Assembly (NCBI GenBank): GCA_910595855.1 | Contig: CAJVCJ010000047.1 | Coordinates: forward strand, 1-18,246 | From: Candidatus Thioglobus vulcanius | GTDB taxonomy: Bacteria > Pseudomonadota > Gammaproteobacteria > PS1 > Pseudothioglobaceae | DNA length: 18,246 bases | Reading direction: 5' to 3' | In this document: positions 1 to 8,234 of the stretch, in pieces | Layout: each line of letters opens with the position of its first letter | How positions within the stretch are numbered: position 1 is the stretch's first letter | Notes under the pieces: model-generated | Seen by the model: the letters and a program-made list of their open reading frames with translations, nothing else | Told to the model about the DNA's origin: nothing | Databases searched by the model: none | Position numbers and translations under genes: made by a program

Positions 1-2538
1 GGTGGTCCTGCAATGTTAATCGGTTTGGGTGGTGGTGCCGCTTCTAGTATTAAGAGTGGTGAACAAAGTGAGGATTTAGATTTTGCATCTGTTCAACGTG
101 CCAACCCAGAAATGGAAAGACGCGCCCAAGAGGTGATTGATCGTTGTGCTAATTTAGCAGATGATAATCCAATTATTTCGATTCATGATATTGGTGCTGG
201 TGGCCTATCTAACGGCTTGCCAGAACTAGTCAACGATTCAGGTCGTGGTGGTCGCTTTGAATTACGCAATATTCCAAATGATGATAAGCAAATGTCACCG
301 CTAGAAGTTTGGTGTAATGAATCTCAAGAGCGCTATGTACTTGCTATTGCACCATCTAGTTTAGATTTATTTAGTGATATTTGTACACGTGAACGTGCGC
401 CATTTGCCGTACTAGGTGAATCAACCAAAGAGCAAGAATTAGTCTTAAGTGATGAACTATTTTCTGACACGCCGATTAATATGCCGATGTCAGTATTATT
501 AGGAAATCCGCCAAAAACTAGTATTAATGCAATTACACAAGAAATCAATCTTAACGCTTTAGACACATCTGCCATTAAATTAGATGATGCCATTAATAGA
601 ATTTTACAACTGCCAACAGTTGCCAGTAAAAACTTCTTAATCACCATTGGTGATCGAAGTGTGACTGGCATGGTTGCGCGCGATCAGTTTATCGGCCCTT
701 GGCAAGTTCCAGTGGCCGATTGTGCTATTTCTATTTCTGACTATGTCGGCTTTAAAGGCGAAATTATGTCATTAGGTGAGCGCACTCCTCTTGCACTATG
801 TGATGCCAATTCAGCAGCACGTATGACCATTGGTGAGGCGTTAACCAACATGTTAAGTGGTTATGTTGAAGATATTCATGATATTAGCCTAAGTGCTAAT
901 TGGATGAGTGCAAGTGGCCATCCAGGTGAAGATTCAAAACTATTTGAAGCAGTTAAAGCGGTTGGTATGGATCTTTGTCCTGAGCTTGGCTTAACCGTAC
1001 CTGTGGGTAAAGATTCCATGAGCATGAAAAGCTCATGGACTGATGATGGAGTAGATAAGTCTGTTACTTCGCCACTATCACTAATTATCACTGCTTTTTC
1101 GAAAACGTCGGACGTTAGAGCACAAAAAACACCTTTACTAGATACTAATACAGACTCTGAACTACTCTTAATCGACCTTGGCTTTGGCCAAAACAGAATG
1201 GGTGGCTCTTGTTTGGCACAAGTGTATAACCAGATCGGTAATATTGCACCAAACCTTGATGATTCGTCATTATTCAAAAAATTCTTTACCGTTATTAATC
1301 AGCTAAATAAAGCCAATTTAATTAGTGCTTATCATGATCGATCTGATGGCGGTGTTATAACGACTATATTAGAAATGGCATTTGCTTCACACTGTGGACT
1401 AGATATTGAAACCAATGTCAGTATTGAAGCCTTATTCAATGAAGAGCTAGGTTGTGTTATTCAAGTTTCTAATGCTAATAAATCAAAAGTGGTAGCGGCA
1501 CTTGCAGAAGCAGGACTTACTGATTGTACTAGCACTATTGCCACTATTAATGACTCTGATACGATCAACATCACCTCTAACGGTAAGCAAATTTACTCAC
1601 AGTCAAGAGCAGAATTACACACACTTTGGTCATCAACATCGTATGAAATAGCCAAATTAAGAGACAATCCAGACTGCGCACAACAGGAGTTTGACAACAT
1701 TGGTCAAACAACTGATGGCATCAAAACCGACCTAAGCTTTGACATAGATCATTCAATCATTACACCCTACATCAAAACCAATGTTAAGCCAAAAATCGCC
1801 ATTCTTCGAGAGCAAGGTGTTAATGGACAAGTTGAAATGGGTGCTGCATTCGACAAAGCTCAGTTTGACGCAGTAGATGTTCACATGAGTGACATCCTTT
1901 CAGGAAGAATTTCTCTTGAGGAATTTAAAGGTTTGGTTGCTTGTGGTGGCTTTTCATATGGCGACGTATTAGGTGCAGGACGCGGTTGGGCAAGTTCAAT
2001 TCTCTACAATGCGCGAGCCAAAGATCAATTTGAAACTTTCTTCAATCGTGAAGATAGCTTTGCACTAGGTGTTTGTAACGGCTGTCAAATGATGTCTAAT
2101 CTACGTGATATTGTTCCTGGATCTCAAAATTGGCCAAGCTTTTCTCGTAATGTTTCTGAACAATTTGAAGCTCGATTTTCAAGTGTTAAAATTGGCAAGT
2201 CACGCTCAATTTTCCTTAATGATATGCAAGACTCTATTATGCCAATTGCTATTGCCCATGGTGAAGGCAAAGCAAGCTTTAGTGGAAATTCTATTAATAA
2301 TATCGCCCTACAATACGTTGATCATCAGGGTAATACGACTCAATCCTATCCTCACAATCCAAATGGATCTGAACAAGGTGTTGCTGGCGTGACAAACGAC
2401 TCTGGTAGAGTGACCATTATGATGCCACACCCTGAACGTGTTTTTAGAGCAGTGCAAAACTCACACCATTCAAAAGACTGGAATGAGCGCAGCCCATGGA
2501 TGAGAATGTTTGAAAATGCTAGAGCTTGGATTGACTAA
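1..2538 (+). CDS. purL: Phosphoribosylformylglycinamidine synthase, C-terminal part (5' end outside window)
   Basis: PurL makes FGAM from FGAR, glutamine and ATP, the fourth step of de novo purine synthesis in the cytoplasm. The reading frame is open from base 1, so the first visible Met at base 13 is internal. About 845 residues are seen, against roughly 1,290 in the usual single-chain gammaproteobacterial enzyme; the N-terminal domain and first part of the synthetase core are missing. The visible start carries the glycine-rich GGGAASS segment, then GEQSEDLDFASVQRANPEM, typical of the FGAM synthase core. From about residue 595 a class I glutamine amidotransferase domain begins (ILREQGVNGQVEM). 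It has nucleophile Cys in GVCNGCQMMS and the His-Glu pair in PHPERVFR near the C-terminus. The domain order synthetase-amidotransferase on one chain is the large-PurL form of Proteobacteria. The gene converges on ytoQ with a 46-base gap. Confidence 0.97.
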   Translation, partial: GGPAMLIGLGGGAASSIKSGEQSEDLDFASVQRANPEMERRAQEVIDRCANLADDNPIISIHDIGAGGLSNGLPELVNDSGRGGRFELRNIPNDDKQMSPLEVWCNESQERYVLAIAPSSLDLFSDICTRERAPFAVLGESTKEQELVLSDELFSDTPINMPMSVLLGNPPKTSINAITQEINLNALDTSAIKLDDAINRILQLPTVASKNFLITIGDRSVTGMVARDQFIGPWQVPVADCAISISDYVGFKGEIMSLGERTPLALCDANSAARMTIGEALTNMLSGYVEDIHDISLSANWMSASGHPGEDSKLFEAVKAVGMDLCPELGLTVPVGKDSMSMKSSWTDDGVDKSVTSPLSLIITAFSKTSDVRAQKTPLLDTNTDSELLLIDLGFGQNRMGGSCLAQVYNQIGNIAPNLDDSSLFKKFFTVINQLNKANLISAYHDRSDGGVITTILEMAFASHCGLDIETNVSIEALFNEELGCVIQVSNANKSKVVAALAEAGLTDCTSTIATINDSDTINITSNGKQIYSQSRAELHTLWSSTSYEIAKLRDNPDCAQQEFDNIGQTTDGIKTDLSFDIDHSIITPYIKTNVKPKIAILREQGVNGQVEMGAAFDKAQFDAVDVHMSDILSGRISLEEFKGLVACGGFSYGDVLGAGRGWASSILYNARAKDQFETFFNREDSFALGVCNGCQMMSNLRDIVPGSQNWPSFSRNVSEQFEARFSSVKIGKSRSIFLNDMQDSIMPIAIAHGEGKASFSGNSINNIALQYVDHQGNTTQSYPHNPNGSEQGVAGVTNDSGRVTIMMPHPERVFRAVQNSHHSKDWNERSPWMRMFENARAWID

Positions 2539-2584
2539 TATTTAGGTTAAGACAACTAAGCTTCACTTAGGAAGCCCGGTTACT

Positions 2585-3028
2585 TTACGCCTTAGTCAGA
2601 ACATACTTTAAAATTTCAATAACTTGTTCTGGCGTTGTTGCCCATGCCATTGCTGAACCATCTACTTCTTTAAGTGGATGGACTATATCTTCATTATGAA
2701 GGGTGATGTAAGGCTTTGCCAATGCAGAGCAATATCCAGCATCAAAAGCTGCATTCCACTGCTTATACTTATCGCCAAAACGCACAACAGCTACATCGCA
2801 GTTTTCAATCAGTGTCTTAGTTCGTATTGCATTTACTTTTGCAGATTTATGATCACGCCAAAAACTATTGCTTTCGTCACCAAGCATATCTCCAGCAGCA
2901 TCACTCGCCTCATGATTTGTAACAGCAGAAGTAAATGTAACGGATAAATTATGCGCCTTACATCCATCTTTTAAGCGCTGTCTCCAGTCTGTGTGTATTT
3001 CACCAGAAAGATATACAGTCAAGTCCAT
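2585..3028 (-). CDS. ytoQ: YtoQ family protein
   Basis: A 147-residue protein resembling the YtoQ family, which has a nucleoside 2-deoxyribosyltransferase-like fold but no settled function. Characteristic stretches are the N-terminal MDLTVYLSGEIHTDWR, the central DVAVVRFGDKYKQWNAAFDAGYC, and AKPYITLHNEDIVHPLKEVD. An upstream in-frame Met at 3085 would add 19 hydrophobic residues. I reject it because AGGAAT sits 6-8 bases before the ATG at 3028 and the family begins at MDLTVYLSG. No signal peptide or membrane segment is present, so it is probably cytoplasmic. It stands alone, convergent with purL and divergent from the metallopeptidase gene. Family recognition is from memory of the motif pattern; a substrate cannot be named. 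Confidence 0.85.
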   Translation of the reverse strand: MDLTVYLSGEIHTDWRQRLKDGCKAHNLSVTFTSAVTNHEASDAAGDMLGDESNSFWRDHKSAKVNAIRTKTLIENCDVAVVRFGDKYKQWNAAFDAGYCSALAKPYITLHNEDIVHPLKEVDGSAMAWATTPEQVIEILKYVLTKA

Positions 3029-3072
3029 GTTTATTCCTATATTGATTAATAAATATAATAAATCTAGCGATA

Positions 3073-3092
3073 TATTATTTTCCAAAATAATA
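3073..3092. repeat. 9-2-9 inverted repeat between ytoQ and the YgjP-type gene
   Basis: TATTATTTT and AAAATAATA are separated by CC, giving an exact 20-base inverted repeat in the 170-base divergent gap. It lies 45 bases upstream of the ytoQ start. It could be a regulator site, but the region is almost pure A/T, so a chance origin is quite possible. The rest of the gap shows no other clear structure. Confidence 0.35.
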
Positions 3093-3198
3093 CCATCAAC
3101 CTAGATATTAATTTTAACTTGTTACATATAATCAAGCATTACTGCAAAATAGATCAATGTTAAAACCTCTTAGATTTTTACAACCTTAAATAGTAGCT

Positions 3199-3849
3199 AT
3201 GAATTATCAACTGATTCGATCAAAACGTAAAACTTTAAGTTTACAAATTAACGGCAATGCACAGCTAATCGTGCGCGCTCCAAATCTATTATCTATAGCC
3301 AAAATAGAACGCTTTATTGATGAAAAATCTGCCTGGATTGAAAATAAATCAACTACCATTCTTGCCAAAACACCAAAAAAACCGAGCTACATAGATGGTG
3401 AAAAATTTTTATATTTGGGCACTGAGTATTCATTAAGCATTAAAGCCAATCACCCTAAAGCATTAGCCTTTGATGGCCAAGAATTCTTCCTTAATCAGGG
3501 TAACAAAGAGGAATTCTTAGCTTGGTATAAAAACTCTTTTAAGAAAATCGCCCTACCGCGGCTTGAATATTATGCCAAAAATCACCAATTTTCGTATAAT
3601 CAGGTTAGGTTAAAAACCCAAAAAACACTTTGGGGTTCATGCTCTTCGAGCAACAATATTAATCTTAATTATTTACTAATTCAAGCGCCGATGAGTGTTA
3701 TTGATTACGTGATAGTACATGAATTATGCCACACTACCCACAAGAACCATTCGAAGTATTTCTGGCAACTTGTATCATCTATTTTGCCAAACTATAAAGC
3801 CAGCAAAAGCTGGCTTTATGAGAATGGTTACAGGCTAACAAACCTGTAA
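3199..3849 (+). CDS. YgjP-like (DUF45) zinc metallopeptidase
   Basis: A 216-residue protein of the YgjP/DUF45 family, putative zinc metallopeptidases of the gluzincin type related in fold to SprT. The N-terminal half (NYQLIRSKRKTLSLQI, then VRAPNLLSIAKIERFIDEKSAWI) matches the family's lead-in. The diagnostic TLWGSCSSSNNINLNY precedes VIDYVIVHELCHTTHKNHSKYFW at about residues 168-190. The two His of HELCH plus a later His in the HKNHSKYFW stretch should bind zinc, and the Glu is the catalytic base. No signal peptide is seen, so it is cytoplasmic. Its substrate is unknown; these proteins often lie beside restriction or housekeeping genes. It ends 3 bases before the end of the convergent glutaredoxin gene. 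No strong Shine-Dalgarno precedes the ATG. Confidence 0.9.
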   Translation: MNYQLIRSKRKTLSLQINGNAQLIVRAPNLLSIAKIERFIDEKSAWIENKSTTILAKTPKKPSYIDGEKFLYLGTEYSLSIKANHPKALAFDGQEFFLNQGNKEEFLAWYKNSFKKIALPRLEYYAKNHQFSYNQVRLKTQKTLWGSCSSSNNINLNYLLIQAPMSVIDYVIVHELCHTTHKNHSKYFWQLVSSILPNYKASKSWLYENGYRLTNL

Positions 3850-3852
3850 AAA

Positions 3853-4182
3853 TTACTTATCGTTAAACTTTGTTGTCGCCTCTTCCATTGCTGCTTTTAA
3901 TGTACCCATTTGAGCCATCTCAACAATAATATCACCACCACCAACTAGCTCAGCATTGAAGTAGATTTGCGGAAATGTTGGCCAATCTTGAAAAGCTGGT
4001 AAATTTTGCATTACCTCTTGATCTTCAAAAATGTTCACATAAGCAAACTCAACACCTGTAGATGCTAGCGTCTGTGCAGCGGTTGCTGAAAAACCACATT
4101 GTGGAAACTGAGGCGTACCCTTCATGTAAAGTACCACTGGTGCACTGTCTACTTGCTGTTGAATTCTATCCATTACGCTCAT
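3853..4182 (-). CDS. grxD: Monothiol glutaredoxin, Grx4/GrxD family
   Basis: A 109-residue CGFS-type glutaredoxin. Such proteins bind a 2Fe-2S cluster as a glutathione-ligated dimer and pass clusters to target proteins, often with a BolA partner. The active-site motif PQCGFS puts the cysteine at residue 29. Further family marks are KGTP before it, WPTFPQIY in the middle, and GGGDI, where the family usually has GG-S/C/N-D, for glutathione binding. The start is supported by GGAG seven bases upstream of the ATG. The gene follows the methyltransferase gene after 58 bases. That spacing could mean the last gene of the trhO operon or a separate promoter; a TAAAAT hexamer in the gap is suggestive, but I see no good -35. 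Cytoplasmic, full length. Confidence 0.94.
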   Translation of the reverse strand: MSVMDRIQQQVDSAPVVLYMKGTPQFPQCGFSATAAQTLASTGVEFAYVNIFEDQEVMQNLPAFQDWPTFPQIYFNAELVGGGDIIVEMAQMGTLKAAMEEATTKFNDK

Positions 4183-4240
4183 AATTTACTCCTTTTCTTG
4201 CGTGTCTAAAAACCTAGTATTTTACTCTTATATCTGTATA

Positions 4241-4831
4241 TTATTGTTTAATTGCTTGTGCAATAGTGTATTTCTGACCTTGTTTTAATTTTTTATAATT
4301 TCCAAAGACAGATTTAAAATTATCTTTAATAAAATGACGTAAACCATTAATTGTAACAAAGGTAATTTTTCCACCTGGTTTAAGCGCATCAAATGCATCA
4401 TACAAAATAATACTTAACTGCTCTCTGCCAACTTTAGCGGGTACATTTGACAGCACTTGGTCAAAATAATTTTGCTTATTGACAGTTGAAAATGCATCTG
4501 AAAGATAAGCCTGGGCATTGTTAATATGATTTAGCTTGGCATTAGTATTTGATAATTCTACAGCAACAAAATCCTTATCCACCATATGCACTTCACCCTC
4601 TGGGCAAGACTTAGCTACTGCCAATCCTATTGGCCCATAACCACAACCCAAGTCTAGACATTTGTCAGCTTTGCTAATATCAAGATACTTCATAAACAAT
4701 ATAGTTCCATCATCAATTGATTTTGGGCTAAATACACCCCATCGTGTTTGCAAAGTTAGATCATGATCTAGTAAATTTGCCTGAATTTTTAGATCTAGCT
4801 TTAATTTTGGAATATCTTTTCGGGTAAACAT
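4241..4831 (-). CDS. Class I SAM-dependent methyltransferase, RsmC-like (MTS domain)
   Basis: A 196-residue single-domain methyltransferase of the RsmC/YbxB group, whose best-known members methylate guanine N2 in 16S rRNA. The N-terminal region LTLQTRWGVFSPKSIDDGTILFMKYL resembles the approach segment of RsmC. The SAM-binding motif I is LDLGCGYGPIGLA at residues 59-71, followed by acidic motif II at VDKD. The catalytic-loop position, normally NPP in base-methylating enzymes, reads SNVPAKVG at 128-135, so the first Pro is replaced by Val. It is half the length of two-domain RsmC of E. coli and lacks the pseudo-enzyme half. The start is 2 bases after the trhO stop, so the two are almost certainly co-transcribed. 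Substrate unproven; an rRNA or tRNA base is likely. Confidence 0.85.
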   Translation of the reverse strand: MFTRKDIPKLKLDLKIQANLLDHDLTLQTRWGVFSPKSIDDGTILFMKYLDISKADKCLDLGCGYGPIGLAVAKSCPEGEVHMVDKDFVAVELSNTNAKLNHINNAQAYLSDAFSTVNKQNYFDQVLSNVPAKVGREQLSIILYDAFDALKPGGKITFVTINGLRHFIKDNFKSVFGNYKKLKQGQKYTIAQAIKQ

Positions 4832-4833
4832 AA

Positions 4834-5799
4834 TTAGTTTTGTTGTTGTTTTTTTCGAGCTATTTTTTTTGCTTTAGAAGCAATGATTTGACTAGCATTA
4901 TCCCCTATATGAGACTCTCCTCTTTGCTTTGCAAGTTGAACCTGTTTTTCTCTTTCTCGGTATCTATTAATCTGATCATCACTCCTCGAGCCATGACATC
5001 TAGGGCATGACACGCCTTTTTCATAATGCTCATGATTTTTATCTTGCTCGGTAATTGGGTAACGACATGCATGGCATTGGTCGTACTGACCTTGCTCTAG
5101 GTTATGCTTAACAGCTACTCGATCATCAAACACAAAGCACTCACCCTTCCACATACTATCCTGCTCAGAAACTTCTTCAAGATACTTAAGAATACCGCCC
5201 TGCAAATGATATACCCGATCAAACCCTTGTGTTTTTAGATAGGCAGTTGATTTTTCACAACGAATGCCGCCCGTACAAAACATAGCAACTTTCTTGCCTT
5301 GATATTGCTCAAGATTGGTTTTGGTGTATTCTGGAAATTCTCTAAAAGTTTCAGTACTTGGGTTAATGGCGCCTTTAAAAGTGCCAATTTCATATTCGTA
5401 GTTATTTCTAGTATCTATTAAAATTACTTCAGGATCACTAATCAACTCATTCCAATCTTGTGGCGATACATAAGTACCAACCGACTCTTTAGGATCAATA
5501 TCAGAAACACCTAAAGTAACAATTTCTTTCTTAAGTTTAACCTTTAGGCGTTTGAACGGTAAATTTTCACTTTTTGAAAATTTAATTTCTAAATTATCAA
5601 ATCTCCCGTCTTTATCTAAAAATTCAATCAATCTATCGATTGAATTTTGAGTGCCGGAAACAGTTCCATTCAAACCTTCCAATGCTAATAAAATAGTTCC
5701 CTTTATCTCTAATTCAACCATTAATTCTCGTAATGGCTCTCTAAATGATTCAAAGTCATCTAAACGTACAAACTGATACAAAGCGCAAACTGTAAACAT
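4834..5799 (-). CDS. trhO: tRNA uridine(34) hydroxylase TrhO (rhodanese family, YceA type)
   Basis: TrhO hydroxylates U34 of certain tRNAs to 5-hydroxyuridine in an oxygen-dependent reaction. This 321-residue protein has the full family layout. An N-terminal ferredoxin-like domain contains LLALEGLNGTVSGT at about 37-50. A rhodanese domain runs from about 115 to 210, with DTRNNYEYEIGTFKGAINP and active loop FCTGGIRCEKS, whose catalytic Cys is residue 175. A C-terminal zinc-ribbon-like segment has paired cysteines QCHACRYP (242, 245) and SCPRCHG (265, 268). The tail is basic (KAKKIARKKQQQ), suited to RNA contact. It heads a minus-strand group with the RsmC-like methyltransferase 2 bases downstream, so two RNA-modification genes are likely coupled. 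It is divergent from dxs across 117 bases. Only a weak GAG precedes the ATG. Confidence 0.93.
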   Translation of the reverse strand: MFTVCALYQFVRLDDFESFREPLRELMVELEIKGTILLALEGLNGTVSGTQNSIDRLIEFLDKDGRFDNLEIKFSKSENLPFKRLKVKLKKEIVTLGVSDIDPKESVGTYVSPQDWNELISDPEVILIDTRNNYEYEIGTFKGAINPSTETFREFPEYTKTNLEQYQGKKVAMFCTGGIRCEKSTAYLKTQGFDRVYHLQGGILKYLEEVSEQDSMWKGECFVFDDRVAVKHNLEQGQYDQCHACRYPITEQDKNHEHYEKGVSCPRCHGSRSDDQINRYREREKQVQLAKQRGESHIGDNASQIIASKAKKIARKKQQQN

Positions 5800-5882
5800 A
5801 TAGTCTCATTTATTGAGTAAAAAAACAATCTATTTTACAGAAAAATAATTAAGGTTATTTCCATCAAAAGGATTAATGCATA

Positions 5883-5910
5883 TTTTCAGTCAAATAAATA
5901 TCCGTATAAT
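5883..5910 (+). promoter_or_regulatory. Candidate dxs promoter with start-point at the ATG
   Basis: A perfect -10 box TATAAT occupies 5905-5910 and a weak -35 TTTTCA (4 of 6) lies at 5883-5888 with a 16-base spacer. Only six bases separate the -10 from the dxs ATG at 5917, so transcription would begin on or next to the start codon. No Shine-Dalgarno is present. The -10 is directly visible; promoter use is inferred. Confidence 0.5.
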
Positions 5911-5916
5911 ATTTAG

Positions 5917-7743
5917 ATGGATTCAGACACGTCATTGCCAATATTAAACTCGATTAAAACTCCGCAAGATATTAAACAATTAGATATTACTCAACTGGAG
6001 TTTTTGGCGGCTGAAGTTCGTGAATTTTTAATTGAAAATATCCAACAAACGGGTGGACATTTGGCACCTAATTTAGGCACAATTGAAATGACTATTGCCA
6101 TGCATTATGTCTTTAATACACCTGAGGATAGCTTTGTTTTTGATGTTGGGCATCAAGCCTACACTCACAAAATTTTAACTGGTCGTTTAGACAAGATGCC
6201 GACTTTGCGCCAAAGACACGGCCTTTCTGGCTTTACTAAGCGCTCAGAAAGCATTCATGATAGTTTTGGAGCGGGCCATTCATCAACCTCGATTAGCGCT
6301 GCACTTGGTATTGCAATAGCTAATGGTATTCATAAAAATCATAGTAAGTCTGTTGCTGTAATTGGTGATGGCGCCTTAACTGGTGGCATGTCATTTGAAG
6401 CCCTTAATCACGCTGGTGACTCAGAGGCAGATTTATTAATCATCCTAAATGACAACGACATGAGTATTTCTAAGAATGTCGGGGCTATGAATAAATATTT
6501 GACCAGGTTAATTTCTGGCAAAGTGTATTCTACAATGAAATCTAAATCATTAGGATTTTTAGAAAGAATGCCAATGATTCATGAATTTGCCAAACGTTCA
6601 GAAGAGCATCTCAAAGGTATGGTTTTACCCAGCACATTGTTTGAAGAATTAGGGCTTGATTATTTTGGCCCTATTAATGGTCATGATTTACCAACTTTAG
6701 TCAAAACATTACAAAATCTTAAAATTCAAAACAAGCCCCGCCTATTACATATTATTACCAAAAAAGGTAACGGCTTAAAGTCGGCAGAAAACGATCCTTG
6801 TAAATTTCATGGTATCGCCCCTGTTCAATCAACTACCAGCCTTTTACCAAGCTACAGTAACGTATTTGGCACCTGGCTTAACAATACCGCCAAGAAGAAT
6901 AAAGATTTAATTGCCATTACGCCAGCCATGTGCACAGGTTCAGGTATGAGTGAATTTGAAACAAATTTTCCGGATCAGTATTTTGACGTAGGCATTGCTG
7001 AACAGCACGCCATTACTTTTGCAGGTGGTCTTGCCGTTCAAGGATTAAAGCCTGTTGTTGCCATCTACTCAACCTTTCTACAGCGTGGCTATGATCAGCT
7101 AATTCATGACGTCGCCCTGCAAAAGTTAAATATTGTTTTTGCTATTGACCGAGCTGGCTTGGTTGGTGCGGATGGTGCTACACATGCGGGTAGCTTTGAT
7201 CTTAGTTTTTTGCGCTGCATACCCAATCTAACTATTATGTCACCAAGTAACGCTAAGCAAATGTATCAAATGTTAAATACTGCATTTGATATGCCTGGTG
7301 CGATATGCGTACGCTATCCTCGCGGAACTTCCAAAGTTGATCAATATATCAGTGATGAATGTATTAAAGCTGGCACAGCTGAAATCATGCGCCAAGGATC
7401 TAATATTGCTATTTTATCCTTTGGTACAATGCTTGAAGCAGCAATGCAAGCGGCAGGAGAACTCGATGCTACCGTTGTTGACATGCGTTTTGTTAAGCCA
7501 TTAGATGAAAATCTAATTATTAAACTATCAAAATCGCACGCCCAGTTTATTACCATAGAAGATAATGCCGTTAATGGAGGTGCAGGAAGTGGTGTTAGTG
7601 AATTCCTACATCAACAACAAATCAGCACGCCATTAACTATTTTAGGATTACCTGATACATTCACCGAACAAGGTTCTCAAAATGAACTTTATGAGCTCTA
7701 TGGTTTAGATGCTACTGGCATTATTAATGCCGCTAAACAATGA
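5917..7743 (+). CDS. dxs: 1-deoxy-D-xylulose-5-phosphate synthase
   Basis: Dxs condenses pyruvate and glyceraldehyde 3-phosphate, using thiamine diphosphate, to make DXP, the entry point of the MEP isoprenoid pathway and precursor of thiamine and pyridoxal. At 608 residues it is full length. Visible motifs include GGHLAPNLGTIE near 46-57 with the conserved His, GAGHSSTSISAALG near 118-131, and the thiamine diphosphate/metal site GDGALTGG to LNDNDMSIS (150-184). Later come the transketolase-like DVGIAEQHAITFAGGLA and DGATHAGSFDLSFLRCIPN. The codon before the ATG is a stop in frame and the next Met is residue 58, so the start is well fixed. Its stop overlaps the next gene's start (ATGA). ispG, a later gene of the same pathway, faces it on the other strand. 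Confidence 0.97.
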   Translation: MDSDTSLPILNSIKTPQDIKQLDITQLEFLAAEVREFLIENIQQTGGHLAPNLGTIEMTIAMHYVFNTPEDSFVFDVGHQAYTHKILTGRLDKMPTLRQRHGLSGFTKRSESIHDSFGAGHSSTSISAALGIAIANGIHKNHSKSVAVIGDGALTGGMSFEALNHAGDSEADLLIILNDNDMSISKNVGAMNKYLTRLISGKVYSTMKSKSLGFLERMPMIHEFAKRSEEHLKGMVLPSTLFEELGLDYFGPINGHDLPTLVKTLQNLKIQNKPRLLHIITKKGNGLKSAENDPCKFHGIAPVQSTTSLLPSYSNVFGTWLNNTAKKNKDLIAITPAMCTGSGMSEFETNFPDQYFDVGIAEQHAITFAGGLAVQGLKPVVAIYSTFLQRGYDQLIHDVALQKLNIVFAIDRAGLVGADGATHAGSFDLSFLRCIPNLTIMSPSNAKQMYQMLNTAFDMPGAICVRYPRGTSKVDQYISDECIKAGTAEIMRQGSNIAILSFGTMLEAAMQAAGELDATVVDMRFVKPLDENLIIKLSKSHAQFITIEDNAVNGGAGSGVSEFLHQQQISTPLTILGLPDTFTEQGSQNELYELYGLDATGIINAAKQ

Positions 7744-8234
7744 AAAAATTACTAAAACACTATAGCCCAAAGCCAGATGATCTAAAAAATCATAAACATT
7801 TAGGCTGGCTTAGCAAGCATTTACATGATGCAAGTTTGTGGAATTTCAATCGAAAATCAATTTCAAAAGCGTTTGCTGTTGGGCTTTTTTTCGCCTTTAT
7901 TCCAGTGCCGTTTCAAATGCTCCTTGCTGCGCCAGCTGCAGTTATTTTTGCAGCCAATCTACCCCTATCGATCGCCTTAGTTTGGATAACTAATCCTGTC
8001 ACCATGGCGCCTATTTACTATGGATGTTATAAATTGGGCGCTTGGACTTTAGGCGTACAGATTGAATCTGACTTTATCATGTCGCGGGAATATATCTGGC
8101 AAGTATTCGACACCATCTGGCAGCCATTCTTATTAGGTTGTTTAATAGTATCTGTAGTGACTTCGCTAATTGGTTATTTTGGTGTACAGTTGATTTATCG
8201 ATATCGAATATACCGACGCATGAACAAACTATAA
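7740..8234 (+). CDS. DUF2062 family membrane protein
   Basis: A 164-residue integral membrane protein of the DUF2062 family, function unknown. The N-terminal 40 residues are polar, with SLWNFNRKSISKAFAVGLFFAFIPVPFQ matching the family's signature entry into the first membrane segment. Hydrophobic stretches lie at about 46-62, 64-82 and 90-105. The motif ITNPVTMAPIYYGCYKLGAW joins the last two. A further long segment is at about 125-152 (LLGCLIVSVVTSLIGYFGVQLIY), and the C-terminus is basic. The ATG overlaps the dxs stop in ATGA, so translation is probably coupled; this links it to isoprenoid synthesis by position only. It overlaps the convergent ispG end by six bases. Confidence 0.88.
   Translation: MKKLLKHYSPKPDDLKNHKHLGWLSKHLHDASLWNFNRKSISKAFAVGLFFAFIPVPFQMLLAAPAAVIFAANLPLSIALVWITNPVTMAPIYYGCYKLGAWTLGVQIESDFIMSREYIWQVFDTIWQPFLLGCLIVSVVTSLIGYFGVQLIYRYRIYRRMNKL

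Noticed and set aside
333..1277. Minus-strand open frames of 112 and 133 codons inside purL
   Set aside because: They lie opposite a strongly conserved purL frame, have no recognisable motifs or ribosome sites, and are shadows.
2105..2392. Second plus-strand frame within the purL amidotransferase region
   Set aside because: The overlapped frame encodes the conserved GATase domain; the alternative product is low-complexity and Leu/Ile-rich.
2560..2575. Possible terminator between purL and ytoQ (GCTTC pairing with GAAGC)
   Set aside because: Only a five-base stem with no U-tract in either direction.
3029..3085. Longer ytoQ start at 3085
   Set aside because: It adds a hydrophobic stretch foreign to the family, while the 3028 ATG has AGGAAT at the right distance.
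3127..3132. TATAAT as a promoter for the YgjP-type gene
   Set aside because: No acceptable -35 hexamer at 15-19 bases spacing, and the surrounding AT-rich sequence makes such hexamers common.
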